Counted from the first letter of the stretch, positions 24,501-34,220 are shown. The stretch is DNA of 64,000 nucleotides from Reticulitermes speratus (GCA_021186555.1 JAJKFL010000042.1:42383980-42447979), one strand, 5' to 3'. Program-made: numbers and translations. The notes: generated by a model not told the origin, from the letters alone.

Positions 24501-25453
24501 ATTGACCATGGCACTAGATGTTCTTGCTGCTTTTACCCTTGGAAAGATCACCCAGTACCCTTTTCATATGAGGCTGGGTGGACAATAAAGCCAGTGCAGA
24601 CACAGTGATGAAGAGAAAATACTCTGCCCTTCCAGAAATTGAACCCTAATCCTCTGGTTGTCTGGTCCATTGACAAGTCACTGTACTAACTTTTGTGCCA
24701 ATAAGACTACGTAAATCAAAACTCAACACATTAACACAGGAAGATCAAGCATCATTCTTGCAAACCTATGTTGCCTAATTCTAGATTGCAAATTTTTTAC
24801 CTTGATGCACTTCATTTATATTCTTCCAATTCCTTTTACAAGTGGCACCTTCTGCTTTTCTTTCTACCTGCAGAAGATACTGTTATTATAAGTGTTTTTT
24901 CCTTAATTGTTACCACCAGTTTTCTAGCAGCATTTATTATGGATTTGTGGATATATAAAGTTAAAGGTGCAGCTACACTCATTCTTATCCTTGGCACTAA
25001 ATGAAGGTGAGTGATCAGCTTCACTCCCCAGCCACTTTAACCCCAGCAAAGTATCCCTGCTTCTCACTGAATAGGAAGCTGGGTGGTGCCCAGAGCTGGT
25101 CTGCATGGTCTGGAGAAGGGAAAAATCTCTTGCCCTATGCTGCATATCAAACCACTATTCCATGACCGTCCATCCCAGACAGCAGTTGTTACACCAACTG
25201 TGCTATCCTCGATCCTATTCTAACCTCAAATACATTTATTTAGAATAACTTCAGGACCATTACCTTGTGGGTTCACTTCTTCCAATACCCCATACAAAAC
25301 TTTGTCTTTAATATATCCATGAGTCCATGACTCTGATAATGGTGGACAAGAGTTCTCCACATGAGTTGCCAAGTCCTTCTGTGACACTATCACTTTACAA
25401 TTTTCACACAGGTTCCACGGGGATGCAGACTTTCTACCTTTTGGCGGCATCAT
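9348..25453 (-). CDS. AFG2A: AFG2A/SPATA5-like double AAA ATPase, whole gene (11-12 exons)
   Basis: A type II AAA+ ATPase of the AFG2 branch of the Cdc48/p97 family; relatives release shuttling factors such as Rlp24 from cytoplasmic pre-60S ribosomes. Joining minus-strand exons at GT-AG borders (listed separately) gives an open frame of 845 residues against about 893 in human SPATA5. Seen: an N-terminal Cys/His knuckle (residues 16-36), a Cdc48-N-like region (about 64-217), a linker, D1 ATPase with Walker A GVPGTGKT (344-351) and Walker B ILLDE (400-404), and D2 ATPase with Walker A GPPGCSKT (623-630), Walker B VFFDE (679-683), sensor-1 GATNRP and the RPGR arginine-finger region. The Cys-Ser in the D2 P-loop is shared with SPATA5 and separates it from p97 and NVL. 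Introns total about 13.6 kb and are rich in repeats. The only phase problem is between exons 3 and 4; a candidate 53-nt exon repairs it. Confidence 0.93.
9951..10074. repeat. Imperfect inverted repeat
   Basis: ttacaacatgtttcaa plus gtctcaaaaacaaagg is mirrored by cctttgcttttgagac plus ttgaaatatgttgtaa. In AFG2A's last intron region, downstream of exon 11 complement order, 440 bp from that exon. Confidence 0.5.
10144..11200 (+). repeat. Tandem repeat array, four units of about 190-280 bp
   Basis: Units start with ggttcatcgaagg at 10254, 10536, 10767 and 10958, each followed by tggaatactcgagtaagagt and cacccccactacttctcgcc. Unit length varies because a block tctatgggccc...gctccggacgcaccgcagcc is present in the first unit and before it (10144) but lost later. 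That block resembles the 3' part of SINE-A. In the AFG2A intron between exons 10 and 11. Confidence 0.8.
11210..11665. repeat. GC-rich repeat, not identified
   Basis: Abrupt GC-rich block in an AT-rich intron: cggggtgctgcccggttccc, gcttgggagaccctaccagt, aaactaccgccggtttagcc, and inverted gcagtgtccc/ggggact-like pieces. It resembles conserved parts of arthropod retroelements but I cannot name the family. Confidence 0.4.
11677..11857 (-). other. Coding-like frame, not identified
   Basis: An ATG-ATG frame of about 60 codons ([20 protein letters not shown], then [15 protein letters not shown]) reads like real protein with no low complexity, but stops where the GC-rich repeat begins. Exons 10 and 11 of AFG2A join in phase without it. 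It may be a truncated processed copy or part of a repeat. Confidence 0.25.
12598..12762 (-). CDS. AFG2A: AFG2A exon 10 (D2 arginine-finger region)
   Basis: Acceptor ttcattacag, donor GTTGGT, 165 nt, phase 0. Begins [18 protein letters not shown] and ends in the lid-domain TKGYSGAE motif. Confidence 0.94.
13881..14147 (-). CDS. AFG2A: AFG2A exon 9 (D2 Walker B and sensor 1)
   Basis: Acceptor aatttccag, donor GTATGT, 267 nt, phase 0. Begins [18 protein letters not shown], contains Walker [11 protein letters not shown] and intact sensor 1 [10 protein letters not shown]. Confidence 0.96.
14378..15350 (-). mobile_element. Penelope-like retroelement fragment with inverted terminal arms
   Basis: Arms 14378-14662 and 15065-15350 are inverted copies differing at about three positions over 285 bp. 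The 402-bp loop has a minus-strand frame reading [40 protein letters not shown] and INPLFQLI, which matches the C-terminal part of the GIY-YIG endonuclease of Penelope-like elements (pattern H-Ygxi.dTm..i...KKG..mn..E...I). Each arm holds CCTGACGATGATCCTAGGAT followed by CGAAACACGTG, a hammerhead-like hairpin. The 5' part of the element (reverse transcriptase) is missing and replaced by the inverted arm, an arrangement known for Penelope insertions. Lies in the AFG2A intron between exons 8 and 9. Confidence 0.65.
16666..16875 (-). CDS. AFG2A: AFG2A exon 8 (D2 Walker A)
   Basis: Acceptor tttttatag, donor GTAATT, 210 nt, phase 0 at both ends. Reads [22 protein letters not shown], then the P-loop GPPGCSKT, continuing [11 protein letters not shown]. 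Confidence 0.95.
17210..17525 (-). CDS. AFG2A: AFG2A exon 7 (D1 lid and D1-D2 linker)
   Basis: Acceptor cttttttcag, donor GTATGT, 316 nt, ending in phase 0. Encodes the D1 lid ([30 protein letters not shown]) and the conserved linker [13 protein letters not shown] leading to D2. Confidence 0.95.
17769..17974 (-). CDS. AFG2A: AFG2A exon 6 (D1 sensor 1 and arginine-finger region)
   Basis: Acceptor tactgtttcag, donor GTACAC, 206 nt. Reads VDALCPRR, then [13 protein letters not shown], then the sensor-1 strand and ALRRPGR. Where relatives have GATNRP, this D1 has ATTTKP, so the sensor-1 asparagine is threonine. Confidence 0.93.
18186..18386 (+). repeat. SINE-B, 5'-truncated
   Basis: Reads cagcctcctgtacaatgggt, ctctttcccagggataaagg, ttgaccacccacctccatct and tctactctactcccctatgg. 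In AFG2A intron between exons 5 and 6. Confidence 0.75.
18569..18783 (-). CDS. AFG2A: AFG2A exon 5 (D1 Walker A to Walker B)
   Basis: Acceptor tttggcag, donor GTATAG, 215 nt, ending in phase 0. Contains the D1 P-loop GVPGTGKT, the pore region ([13 protein letters not shown]) and Walker B IILLDE with the catalytic glutamate present. Confidence 0.95.
18837..18890 (+). repeat. Polypurine tract with G13
   Basis: gaggagagggaggaggaaga leading into a run of 13 G, a candidate G-quadruplex or triplex-forming tract, 50 bp from AFG2A exon 5 in the intron. Other G or C runs: 40147-40166 (G20), 58350-58366 (C17), 63208-63224 (G17). Confidence 0.7.
19956..20246 (-). CDS. AFG2A: AFG2A exon 4 (linker and entry to D1)
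   Basis: Acceptor ctaactttcag, donor GTATGT, 291 nt. Encodes the acidic linker and the conserved start of D1: [20 protein letters not shown], equivalent to the IGGLxxQLKAIREIIELPLK element of SPATA5. Confidence 0.9.
20700..20752 (-). CDS. AFG2A: AFG2A candidate 53-nt exon 3b
   Basis: A strong acceptor (tttttctgttgcag) precedes 53 nt that stay open in the required phase. The segment takes the two-base overhang from exon 3 and leaves the one-base overhang exon 4 needs. It adds about 18 residues ([18 protein letters not shown]) in the variable linker between the N-domain and D1. The donor (GTTACC) is weak, so another donor or another exon could be the real one. Confidence 0.4.
20829..21325 (-). 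mobile_element. LINE 3' end (jockey/CR1-like), 5'-truncated
   Basis: On the minus strand the reverse-transcriptase tail [24 protein letters not shown] ends at a TAA near 21230, followed by about 370 bp of AT-rich 3' UTR and a terminal (ACTGA)n-like tract plus poly(A) (seen as T9 and agttcagttcag at 20830-20862). It abuts a SINE-A copy. Lies in AFG2A intron 3. Confidence 0.6.
21341..21607 (-). repeat. SINE-A, near full length
   Basis: Reverse orientation: head ggccatgccatggctcaggc, B-box GGTTCGATCTGGG-like, core aagtggcactgggacaggtt, 3' module cggtgcatccggagcatctg. In AFG2A intron 3, next to a LINE 3' end. Confidence 0.8.
21931..22207 (-). CDS. AFG2A: AFG2A exon 3
   Basis: Acceptor ttttgcag, donor GTAAGG, 277 nt, ending with two bases of a split codon. 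Covers the second half of the N-domain ([11 protein letters not shown], then IVKRIYP). The following recognised exon needs a one-base overhang, so this exon does not join directly to exon 4. Confidence 0.88.
22900..23110. repeat. Fold-back repeat, same family
   Basis: Inverted segments gtttggtagatgggta (22930s) and tacccatttaccaaac (23030s) flank a diverged CTGAAG-like core; the plus strand translates as [11 protein letters not shown], the chance peptide this repeat family yields. Lies just downstream of AFG2A exon 2, in the intron. Confidence 0.5.
23145..23330 (-). CDS. AFG2A: AFG2A exon 2
   Basis: Acceptor ttttgcag, donor GTATGT, 186 nt. Joins exon 1 in phase 1 and creates the dipeptide DG at the junction. 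Encodes the start of the Cdc48-N-like substrate/cofactor-binding region (IGEPVVV..., then AWPTLEKS), comparable to the IGRPVLL...AWPM stretch of SPATA5. Confidence 0.88.
23578..23772 (-). mobile_element. LINE C-terminal remnant, copy 2
   Basis: Same sequence as the 7928 copy (ctccatggagcagagtcctt through cacttcttgaagatccat), shorter at its 5' side. In AFG2A intron 1-2 region, upstream of exon 2. Confidence 0.6.
24482..24690 (-). repeat. SINE-B, diverged
   Basis: cacccagtacccttttcata, aggctgggtgg and a degraded head with a-ttgaaccctaatcc. Old copy in AFG2A intron 1. Confidence 0.55.
24966..25212 (-). repeat. SINE-B, diverged
   Basis: cactccccagccactttaac, gaataggaagctgggtgg, aaaaatctcttgccc and a degraded head. 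Ends about 50 bp from AFG2A exon 1's donor. Confidence 0.6.
25264..25453 (-). CDS. AFG2A: AFG2A exon 1 (initiator and zinc-knuckle-like N-terminus)
   Basis: Starts at tandem ATGs (25453 and 25450) and ends at donor GTAATG. Encodes residues 1-63 plus one base. Contains C16-x2-C19-x11-H31-x4-C36, the spacing of a small C2HC zinc finger. The human protein as I know it lacks this. An acceptor-like AG (tttaacag) lies six bases upstream of the first ATG, so a further non-coding 5' exon is possible. Confidence 0.85.
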
Positions 25454-26404
25454 GCGTTCCTGTTAAATCATGCTAAACATTAGTTGGTGAAATGCAATCA
25501 AACTTCATGAATGAGATCTGAAATAACTGAAAATACCACAGACACACAGATGAATGAAATTCTTAGAATTGGAAGTGCTAACCATAAATGTATAGTGTAG
25601 TTAGGAGTAACTGTTGTTCCTCTGTTACATTCGACATATTAAAAAAAAAACACTTGATAGAACAGTACTTTAATCACTGCACTGTCCAAGTATCTGGAAG
25701 TATTTTATCTGAAATCACAGATATGCCTCCAGAATACAGTGACATGTGTACATAATATTCTGTTGCTATAAAATGTAGCGAGTACTAATTACAAACTTCA
25801 TAGCGGGACTACAAAATTCAAAAGATATGACAGTAATAACATTTTACTTCTACAGATCTAAAGCAGCAAACATGCATATGATAGATAAGGTAGCAGTACT
25901 AAGTATGCTTTATATCCAGTTGAAGTAATTGTGACCAAAAATTACATAGTTATACCACATAGGGGAAATGTAACTAATATCATCTCCATTTTGTCATTTC
26001 ATATATCAAGAGGTGATTAAACAGAAAGGATGAAAATGACATGGGTGTAATTTGGGGTTACAGTACTTGAACCTCTAAGACCTATTGTCTTAAAATACTT
26101 CCGGAAAAGTAATTTTTAAGGGTAAAAAATAAGTGTCAATAGGTGATATTGGGAATACAGTGCACCTATCGCTGTACTGCCAAATAATTATTTTAAAAAG
26201 GCTTAAACAGAACATAATACACTGAAATAGAAACCCAGTGAGCTCTGGAATGAAAATTTAGACCTAAGTAAGCCAAAGAAGTGTCAAACTCTACTATTCT
26301 AACATAGACTCTAAAACTATTGGATTAAAATACCTGGACAGACAAAAAATAAAGGAAAGAACTTTATTGAGTGCTCGGTATAAACACATATGCAAAATAT
26401 TACA

Positions 26405-26830
26405 GTTCAGGTTATCAGGCACAACACTTTGTCAATGTGGCAGAATGAACATACAAACACTTCCCAGTCGTATGAACCTGAACATTTTTCACGAAACCAC
26501 TTGTAGCATTTTGTGCACTTGATCCACTTATCACCACCATCAACTCTAGAATACAGTTGCAAACATAAAAGCACTCCATGTCATTATCTTGATCTTTGTT
26601 ATCTATGAGACTGGGCTTTTCACATTCCTCAGAGTCTGAGGATGATGACATGCAGCCACTTCCAACCTGTGTTTCCTTGTTGTACTAAAAATAGACAGGC
26701 AATACCAAATTCATGGCAAGTTCAATGGCCATTCTTCTCATATCTCTTGTTGTGAGCCCAAAAGGTTCCTCTTCATCATCAGACATAACTGAGTAGTTCT
26801 TCAAGGTAAAAGGGTAATAATGGTCCCTAC
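26405..26830 (-). pseudogene. Degraded DNA-transposase fragment with C-terminal PHD-like zinc motif
   Basis: The minus strand reads MSDDEEEPFGLTTRDMRRMA (resembling the GLTxKDxRxLAFQLA helix of Tigger/jerky transposases) and, after internal loss, an acidic region followed by DKWIKCTKCYKWFREKCSG and FVCSFC. The zinc-motif part is one frame away from the preceding ECFYVCNC, so a single-base frameshift separates them. Family assignment within pogo/jerky elements is tentative. Confidence 0.5.
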
Positions 26831-27247
26831 CAAGTCATACATTGAGTAATCTCTCTATAGCTGTTTCCTTGCTGCCAACTTCATCTTTCAGTGTTGATAT
26901 CAGTACTTTAAACACCCTCAATGCTCACTTCAATCACACATCATCCTTACTACTAACATTTTTATGGCTTTTGCCATTTTCACTTTGTCAATTTTGTGCT
27001 CTCTCGTCCAACTGCAATGTAAAATTCAGAATTACAATAAAACAGGTGCACAAAAGTACTGCACTCAATATCATCCCTGGATTACATCATGAACACATGC
27101 AAGGAGCAATATTAGGAACATCAGTATAAAAAGCATGACAGCCTAGCAAGTCTGTTTAATGAGTGGCATTTAGATGACATTTACTACCAACTAAATGATG
27201 TGTTATTTAGGATGTATACATGATATAAGCTTGTTCTTAAAACACAC

Positions 27248-27355
27248 CTTCCCTCTTGCTGCAAATTTAGGAACAAGAGTCTTGAAAATATATTGATAGT
27301 CCAAAACTACAACAAATGTAAAAACAACACACTTGCCATCGTACCACCGACGCAC
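27248..27355 (-). other. Exon-like segment between AFG2A and Aph-1
   Basis: Acceptor cttatgtttcag, donor GTGTGT, 108 nt, phase 0 to 0, reading VRRWYDGKCVVFTFVVVLDY. RWYDxKCV recalls piggyBac-type transposases, so a transposon origin is as likely as an unknown exon. Confidence 0.25.
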
Positions 27356-27559
27356 CTGAAACATAAGATGATTTTTACATCTCATGCTGTAAGTTTCATG
27401 TCCAACTGTCAGATTTCACAAGTCCCCAGTGTCAATATTGCAGGGGACGGATTTACGAAGGGGGACAATATTAGGGACATTTCCTCTAAGAACTGTAACT
27501 GAAGACTAGCTTCATGTAATGAGATGTAAAACGAAAACCAAAACTAAACACTGATCTAA

Positions 27560-28734
27560 ACTAACCTAATGAAATCTAAAGTCACCTACCGGTAGTTTCA
27601 CCCAATGAAGAGTGGTGAAATTTGTTGCACCACAGTAACATTCTCAAACTGTCATAGACCTGAATCAGTGAATTTCACTGTACCATGCTAAAACCCAAAC
27701 TAAAATACCCGCCAGCTTTACTGCGTTACACTGAAATCTTAACTAAACTACTAACCTAATGAAAAATAATTCACCTAACCTATCGCCCAAAACACAGCAT
27801 TCAGGTTTCGTCAGTATAACCGTAGTTCATAATTTGGTCTCTTCCAATTTCCCGCCGCCTTAGCATACCCTGCGCCCACCAGAGTTGGCATCGAATCATA
27901 TTCTGCGATCAACATCTGTTATTCACATGTCACCTTAACCAGGTAACTCACAATGGTTGACATTACAATTGTGACTGCCAATTGTATTGCAGGTCTGCAC
28001 TTACATAATTTAAGAGCGCTCTGTAGCATGATGTGGACTATTTTGATGATTCTGTAAATTCATTTTCCTCCCCCCCCCCTTCTTGCGTTTCCCATTCAAA
28101 GCCTCATTTGATCATTGCGATCAACTGTCAGTAGTCAAACATAGTATAGGCGTCTAAATTACGTATTATACATCGCATTCTACACAAGTGAACACGAAAT
28201 AATAACTTCCTCTTTTCGAAACTATAATATGAAACTCCAATAACTAACCTATACATAACCACGTGACAACTTTCAACCACAACTGACTTACATTTACATC
28301 AACTTTTCTTATTCTTATACTCTCTCATATGTCGTCTGTAATTGCGGACTACCTTACCTATCAACGTTCATGGGCAAAAAACATGAGCTCTCACTCATAA
28401 CATAGCACTGACTTTTCCCTACCACGCTTATAATTCCTACACTGAGCCTCTACTCCGTGGTCGATAACATGCATGGATAACTCCATATTTTATATCTATT
28501 CCGTGCCACTTTACGGCTCGTTAGCTTTCTTACATAGAAAAGCTGTATTCACAGACAAGAGCAAAGCCGTATGCATGTCAGCACAAACAACAGTACTGCC
28601 AACACGATTTAGCATCGGCAAAGTGAACTTCCATTGTGTTAATGTGTGCCATCGAAGAGATAACAAAAGCTGATTTGAAGGGACGAACATTATATTAAAA
28701 TTCGTTCAAGTGGGAACAGCAAGATATTTCAGCC
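27560..28734 (+). promoter_or_regulatory. Aph-1 upstream region, possible shared promoter with AFG2A
   Basis: The last 1.2 kb before the Aph-1 start lacks the SINE copies seen elsewhere. No TATA box or initiator is clear enough to place a start site. If AFG2A has a non-coding 5' exon here, the promoter would be bidirectional; that is inference. Confidence 0.25.
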
Positions 28735-29137
28735 ATGACGATAATGGAATTTTTTGGTTGTACATTTCTGGCATTTGGGCCTCCTCTAGCAATGTTTGCT
28801 TTCACTATAGCCAAAGACCCAATCAGAATAATTATTCTAATTGCTAGTGCCTTTTTTTGGCTACTATCGTTTTTAATATCATCACTTTTGTGGTTCATTG
28901 TAATCCCCTTACGAAGCAAACTTGCGTTTGGCCTTGTGTTTTCTGTGCTTCTACAAGAAGTTTTCAGATTTCTAATATACAAGCTTCTCAGGAAAGCAGA
29001 AAGTGGTCTGAAGAAAGTTACAGATAACTCTGAACAAATAACAAGCAACAAACATATCCTTGCATATGTGGCAGGATTGGGATTTGGAATCATCAGTGGA
29101 GCTTTTTCCTTGGTCAATGTGCTAGCTGATGCTGTAG
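28735..29137 (+). CDS. aph-1: Aph-1 exon 1
   Basis: 403 nt coding, ending in phase 1 at GCTGTAG|GTTAGT. Covers about the first four membrane segments and the GxxxGxxxG motif (GLGFGIISG). Confidence 0.95.
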
Positions 29138-31047
29138 GTTAGTCTTAGAATGTATGTCTTAATTTCACACTCCATATATAGCACACCTGCTTGAAACAAG
29201 TCACAGCATTACATTTCAGTATCTGCAGTAAGTCCCCCTACTCTGCCTTAACACTGTCCTGTCATTGCAGTGTTATTCTTTGTGATGACTTGCTTGGCCT
29301 GGCTGTATAATGCTATTGTTTGATGAAAGTTACCATTAATGTTGCTGCTTCTTAGATAATAGACAACCAGTTCTGAAAAGGGGGTGATGCCTTCATAATA
29401 TCGTGTCCGTGATTACCAGTTTCGGTTATGATCTACATCTCATGTACTGGTGTATTATCTGCATGTGTAAATATATATTTGTACATATCTGTATTTTTCG
29501 CATATTGGAGCATTAAACTGTGGTGCATAGTAAAGGAGGCAGACACTGCAACAATAGTCAACTGCAGTCACACTATAAATATGCATTATTCTTTTCCCTT
29601 GTCAGAGGGATAACATTAGTTAAATTCACAAGTGTGGGAGCTTGGAGAAAAAGTAAGTTTAGTAACAATGGTAACACAGGAGAGCCAACAAACAGCAAAC
29701 TTTGTTATTCCCCAGCATTTGTTTATTAACATTTATTTTTGCATATTATGATAAAAGTGCTGTTATGGCATAATACTGCATACTATCTGAAAGAAAAACT
29801 TTACCTTCTGTGATCTGAGAGTACAAGATCTATTCACATTTACTGTGCAAAGAATTGACTGCTTAGCTTATCTCTATAGTTGGCATAAAGAAACACAATA
29901 ATTGTATGTAAGTTAGCAAACTTGAGCCATTGGTTACTGCAGTGTGTCTCTTTACAACCTGAATAGTGTCATAACAAGAAAGTGTCTACATTTGGAACCT
30001 GTACATATGATAAAACTTTACTTTTTTTTATCCAGGTAGTGCTTTTTTAATGTTGCTCCAAACAATGTTGACAAATTTTTAGTGACCAGAGATTCAGTTA
30101 ATGTTACCTGGGCTCAGATTAATGTTGTTGTTGCTGTGTTTGGCATTGGTGTTTTTACAAATGTAACCAAAGCAGTAAAACATGGATGTATCATGATGGT
30201 GAAAACAATCCATGTGAAGATCTTAATGCAAAAGTACATGTTAATGTTTTATTTCTGGAATGCTCTCTGTTCACTCATCTAGTGTCCATGCTATTCAGTA
30301 GTCTTCATGTTTGGTATTACAAGTGATTACATACTCTACTTGTGCTTTGTTTTAAGTGTGTTAATGACTGTATTAATTTCTAAGATTACATAGCATCAGT
30401 AATGGATGTTGAATGAGTAGGGAGCATTGGGGGAATGATACTGATGGGAAAAGCAAAGTACTCAGAGAAAAACCTGTCCCAATGCCACTTTGTCCACCAC
30501 AAATCCCACACAGACACATGTTTTAAGACATGAACGTAGATGAAGTCTAAAACATAAGACATGGGTAGTTTTCTTGAATATTGCTGTAATAAATTTTGAT
30601 TACATTATACTAAGGGACAGCATAGTCATAAGTAACAATGCAAAGGTCACATGTAGCCCTCCAGAATTGTTAATACATCCAGTCACGTTTTATAACATGT
30701 ATGTGCATTAATCTTTTGTTATTCCAGGTCCTGCAACAATGGGTCTTAAGGATGGGTCTGATTTGTTCTTCCTCACATCAGCAGCCACTGCTCTTTGTTT
30801 CATCCTGCTTCACACATTCTGGAGTGTTATCTTTTTTTCTGGAATGGACAATAGAAACTACCTGCATATTGCGTGGGTAATTGGTACTCATATGATAGTT
30901 TCATGTTTCACATTGTTGAATCAGGACGAACAATATCTGGGATCACTTTTGCCAGGATATTGCATTATGGTGACTACAGGATGTATAGCTTACCATGTAG
31001 CTGGTGGAACATTCCACAGTTTTGTTGCAAGTCTGAAATGCTGCTAA
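28735..31047 (+). CDS. aph-1: Aph-1, gamma-secretase subunit (complete, two exons)
   Basis: Seven-pass membrane subunit that scaffolds presenilin, nicastrin and Pen-2 in gamma-secretase, which cleaves Notch and other type I proteins within the membrane. Exon 1 is 28735-29137 and exon 2 is 30728-31047, joined across a 1590-bp GT-AG intron (donor GTTAGT, acceptor attccag). The product is 240 residues, close to the family norm. Seen: EFFGCTFLAFGP at the N-terminus, the GxxxGxxxG helix motif at G114/G118/G122, and the two conserved membrane histidines H163 (LLHTFW) and H189 (IGTH). The first ATG of the frame is used; MEFFG at the fourth residue is an alternative. It diverges from AFG2A with 3.3 kb between the two start codons. 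Identity is very secure. Confidence 0.97.
30425..30512 (-). repeat. SINE-A, fragment
   Basis: Core only (aaacctgtcccaatgccact, ttgtccaccacaaatcccac). Lies in the Aph-1 intron. Confidence 0.7.
30728..31047 (+). CDS. aph-1: Aph-1 exon 2
   Basis: Acceptor ttattccag, 320 nt including the TAA stop. Begins GPATMGLKDGSDLFFLTSA and ends FVASLKCC. Confidence 0.95.
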
Positions 31048-33670
31048 GGAAACTATAAAATCGTACCTTACTGTATGTGTAATTTATTAACAGGAAAGTG
31101 TACACTTCCTACATGGAAAAAATGTAATTATCATTCCACCCACCTGTAATGTAAGTTTATACAGTTTGCTAAGCATTTTGTCTGTCTATTATAGATGGTT
31201 ACAGACAAAATGCCATGTTACAAAATTGTTTTCTTCTTTCTGGCACTGTAGTGCAGTTTGGATCTTGGCCTCCTCTGTGTACATTCTCTGCAACTCCCTT
31301 ACAGCACCTTGTACTGCAAGGTGTTAACCTTCAGTACTGTGAAATTCTCCCCCATGTCATTCCCCTAAAATCTTTTAGCTTTGTGCCATATGCCAAGTTG
31401 TCATCGTGGTTTCCTTCAGGTAATATGTGGTAGAGGCTGCGTAATGATTCCTCTTTCATGGGGTGGGTTTGTCATCCTCATGCCTAACTCTCGTACCTTG
31501 GAGATGTTACAAAATAATCACCATTATGTTCTGTGCCAACAGAAGCTGTCTCCATTGAAACTTTTGTTTAATAGGTACATTTGTTGTAAACACTTAAAAC
31601 AAATTGAACTGTTCAGACCGTGACATCAGCTGAATCTACTGATTGGAAAAGGGAACATGTCACTGGCTGAAATGTGGACATGTTCGCTATTCCAACTAAC
31701 AGGTTCACGTATGTTTACAGTAATTGTTCAATATTAGCAATATATCTCAAATTCTGAACAGTCATCACATAGGATCAATGCACATCCACAAACTAAGTGA
31801 CATCTGGAAATGTGGCATAACTCAAAATTTGTGTATTCATAGAGCACTGATATAAGAATATTTTTGTTTCAAGCATAATTTTGTAATTCGAGTGAAAGCA
31901 AAGATGTTGGTCAAATGGATTTAATTGTGATGGATGTTGTGTCACTAAGCAATGTACCTCAAAAGCAGTGTCAGCTCTAGAAATACAGGATGGAATATAC
32001 TGTAAATTTTATCCAAATATAATCACAAGAGTAATGACATAAGTGTGTTTGGGTTGAAATGACAATCAGTGATGTGTAGTTCCTATGGCCAGCAAATGTT
32101 TAAGAAGTGTATGTTTGGTAATTCAAAGTTACATGTAATTTTAATGGATAACATAGTTGTTAGTTTTCACATCTCTTCTCAAAACAGTAATACTCTGTAC
32201 TTTCTGCCCACTGCCACATGTCACTTACCAGTTGTATTTCAGGATGGATATTTTTTAGAGGCAACTTCTGGTGGATCAAGAAAATCACTGCATTGATTAG
32301 TAATAGTTAAAAGTTATGAATAAAACATGTAACATGAGCAGAATTATTACATTCACTGCTACTTGAGTGGACTGCATATCTGTATATCATGTGTGCCACT
32401 GTACCATAACAGGGCACTACCATAACTGATATTGCAGGGAAGTCCTTGTGTCAATTCACACTTTTGTTTAAGCAGTATTTTAATTAAACATGGCTATTAT
32501 TTATGACATCAACATTTCAGGAACTGGATCTGTTTGTAAACAGATAAAAAGGTTCCTATGCATCTTGCCTCCTTAGAAAAAGCTAGTCTCAATCACAGGC
32601 ACTGCAAGAAGTTTCCATTGACAGAGTAGGAACCTGTATGACTGATGATGGACACAGATTCATTTTCTAAAATGTCTGAAAACAAAACCCAAGCCCTGGT
32701 TGATGTCCAAAATAAGTCATGTTTGTGTAACACACCATCATCAGAAACATTTAGATTTAGCTCAAATACATTAATTTATTATGAGTTTGATGTTATGAGA
32801 AGTTACATAATGTAAATACAAAATCTGTGTGCTTTTAATACATTTTGTACGTAACAATGAGAGTCTTGTTTTGGCAGTAGTTGCATAAGATATGGTAGGA
32901 GCACAAGTTATAATAGTAAGGTACCTCTTTTCTTATTTGATTGTTACTAATACTTTCTGAGTCCACACTGCTGACAGTTATATTTGTAATTTTTAAGTAC
33001 ACGACTTGCAAAGTTAGTCTTTTTTCCAAACCATGACTTATCATAGGTAACCAAAAGCTTAGAAACACATTTATGAGAAATGTAAGCAATTAATTCTAAT
33101 GTGTATTTAGTATTTTAACATTAAAAGTGTACCCTAAAATTAGTAGACAATAATTAACATGGCATCCCTGTTAACTAAACATCAAGAACGAGACATTAAA
33201 TGGAAGCAACAGTGTTTTAAAAACAAATCTAAATAGTGTTACATTTTTGCAGGTCTGTTGACAGAGGATGAGTGACTCAACAGAACTTAAAAACTTTCAA
33301 AAATGTATAATGTATAGGAACAGAAACAATTACAGTATATCATATTTAAATAATTACAGAAACTAAAATACAGATACCTTAAAAGAGCTTCAATTGCAGT
33401 TAACATTCTTTTAAATTTAAAATGCTCTAAACTGTAATAATTTTATTTTTCTTTTTCCTGGTATTTCCAATTTTGACCTGGTTGTTATGGTCACTGTTCA
33501 GAGGTGCCTGACAGGTTGCTTAGCATTCAGAAGCAATTATTTATTTCAGCATTTATTTTAGAAACATTTTTTGACATGTTATGCCAAATAGGCATGTCCA
33601 AACAATATTAATCCGTCATTTTTATGCAAATGTTTTCATATCCTAAGATGTTTCTATGGAAATAAAATAT
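31048..33670 (+). other. Aph-1 downstream flank, probable 3' UTR
   Basis: AT-rich with no convincing coding signal. AATAAA-type signals occur near 32320 (gaataaaacatg) and 33660 (aaataaaatat), so polyadenylation at either is plausible. I see no repeat family I can name. Confidence 0.35.
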
Positions 33671-33959
33671 ACAGCAAATTTGATATTTGGTATTTATTGA
33701 GTTCAGTTCTTAATACACAATTTGTGTAACTGCTCACTGTTTTAACACCTAGATGTCACAGTGCACAGTCCTCTCCATGTATGCATTTCTATTTTTTACA
33801 TTTCGTTTGCTTATTTTCCCTTTTATGCCTTACTTTGTCTATTTTCCTAAATAGTGTACATGCTACAGAATGCACACACCTTATAGTCTGTGAATTCCAG
33901 TGTTATGCATAAATATAATTTACAGCAATGGTACACTCTCCGTTCCAAGATAAATGTAA

Positions 33960-34220
33960 TTTAAAGTCTTCTGGCATGTTATGCTGTGCTGACTGGAAAG
34001 TAGTTACTGACATTTCAAAGGTTTGTAGTGCCTTCATCTTCAGGGTAAAGCAGTCCAATATTCTTGTTCAACTACTTTACCCTGAAGATAAGGCACTACG
34101 ATCCTTCCAGATGTCAGTGACTATTTACCAGCTGACACAGCAAAACATCCCAGAGGATTTGAATCTTCAGCACCACAGCTGTGAGAACCTCACATCCTAC
34201 AAGACAGTGTGTACTTTAAC
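33960..34220. repeat. Fold-back repeat, same family
   Basis: Inverted arms share gactggaaagtag/ccttccag, actgacat/atgtcagt and ttcagggtaaag/ctttaccctgaag; both copies carry CCTGAAGAT. Downstream tgtgagaacctcacatcct matches the other copies. Confidence 0.5.
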
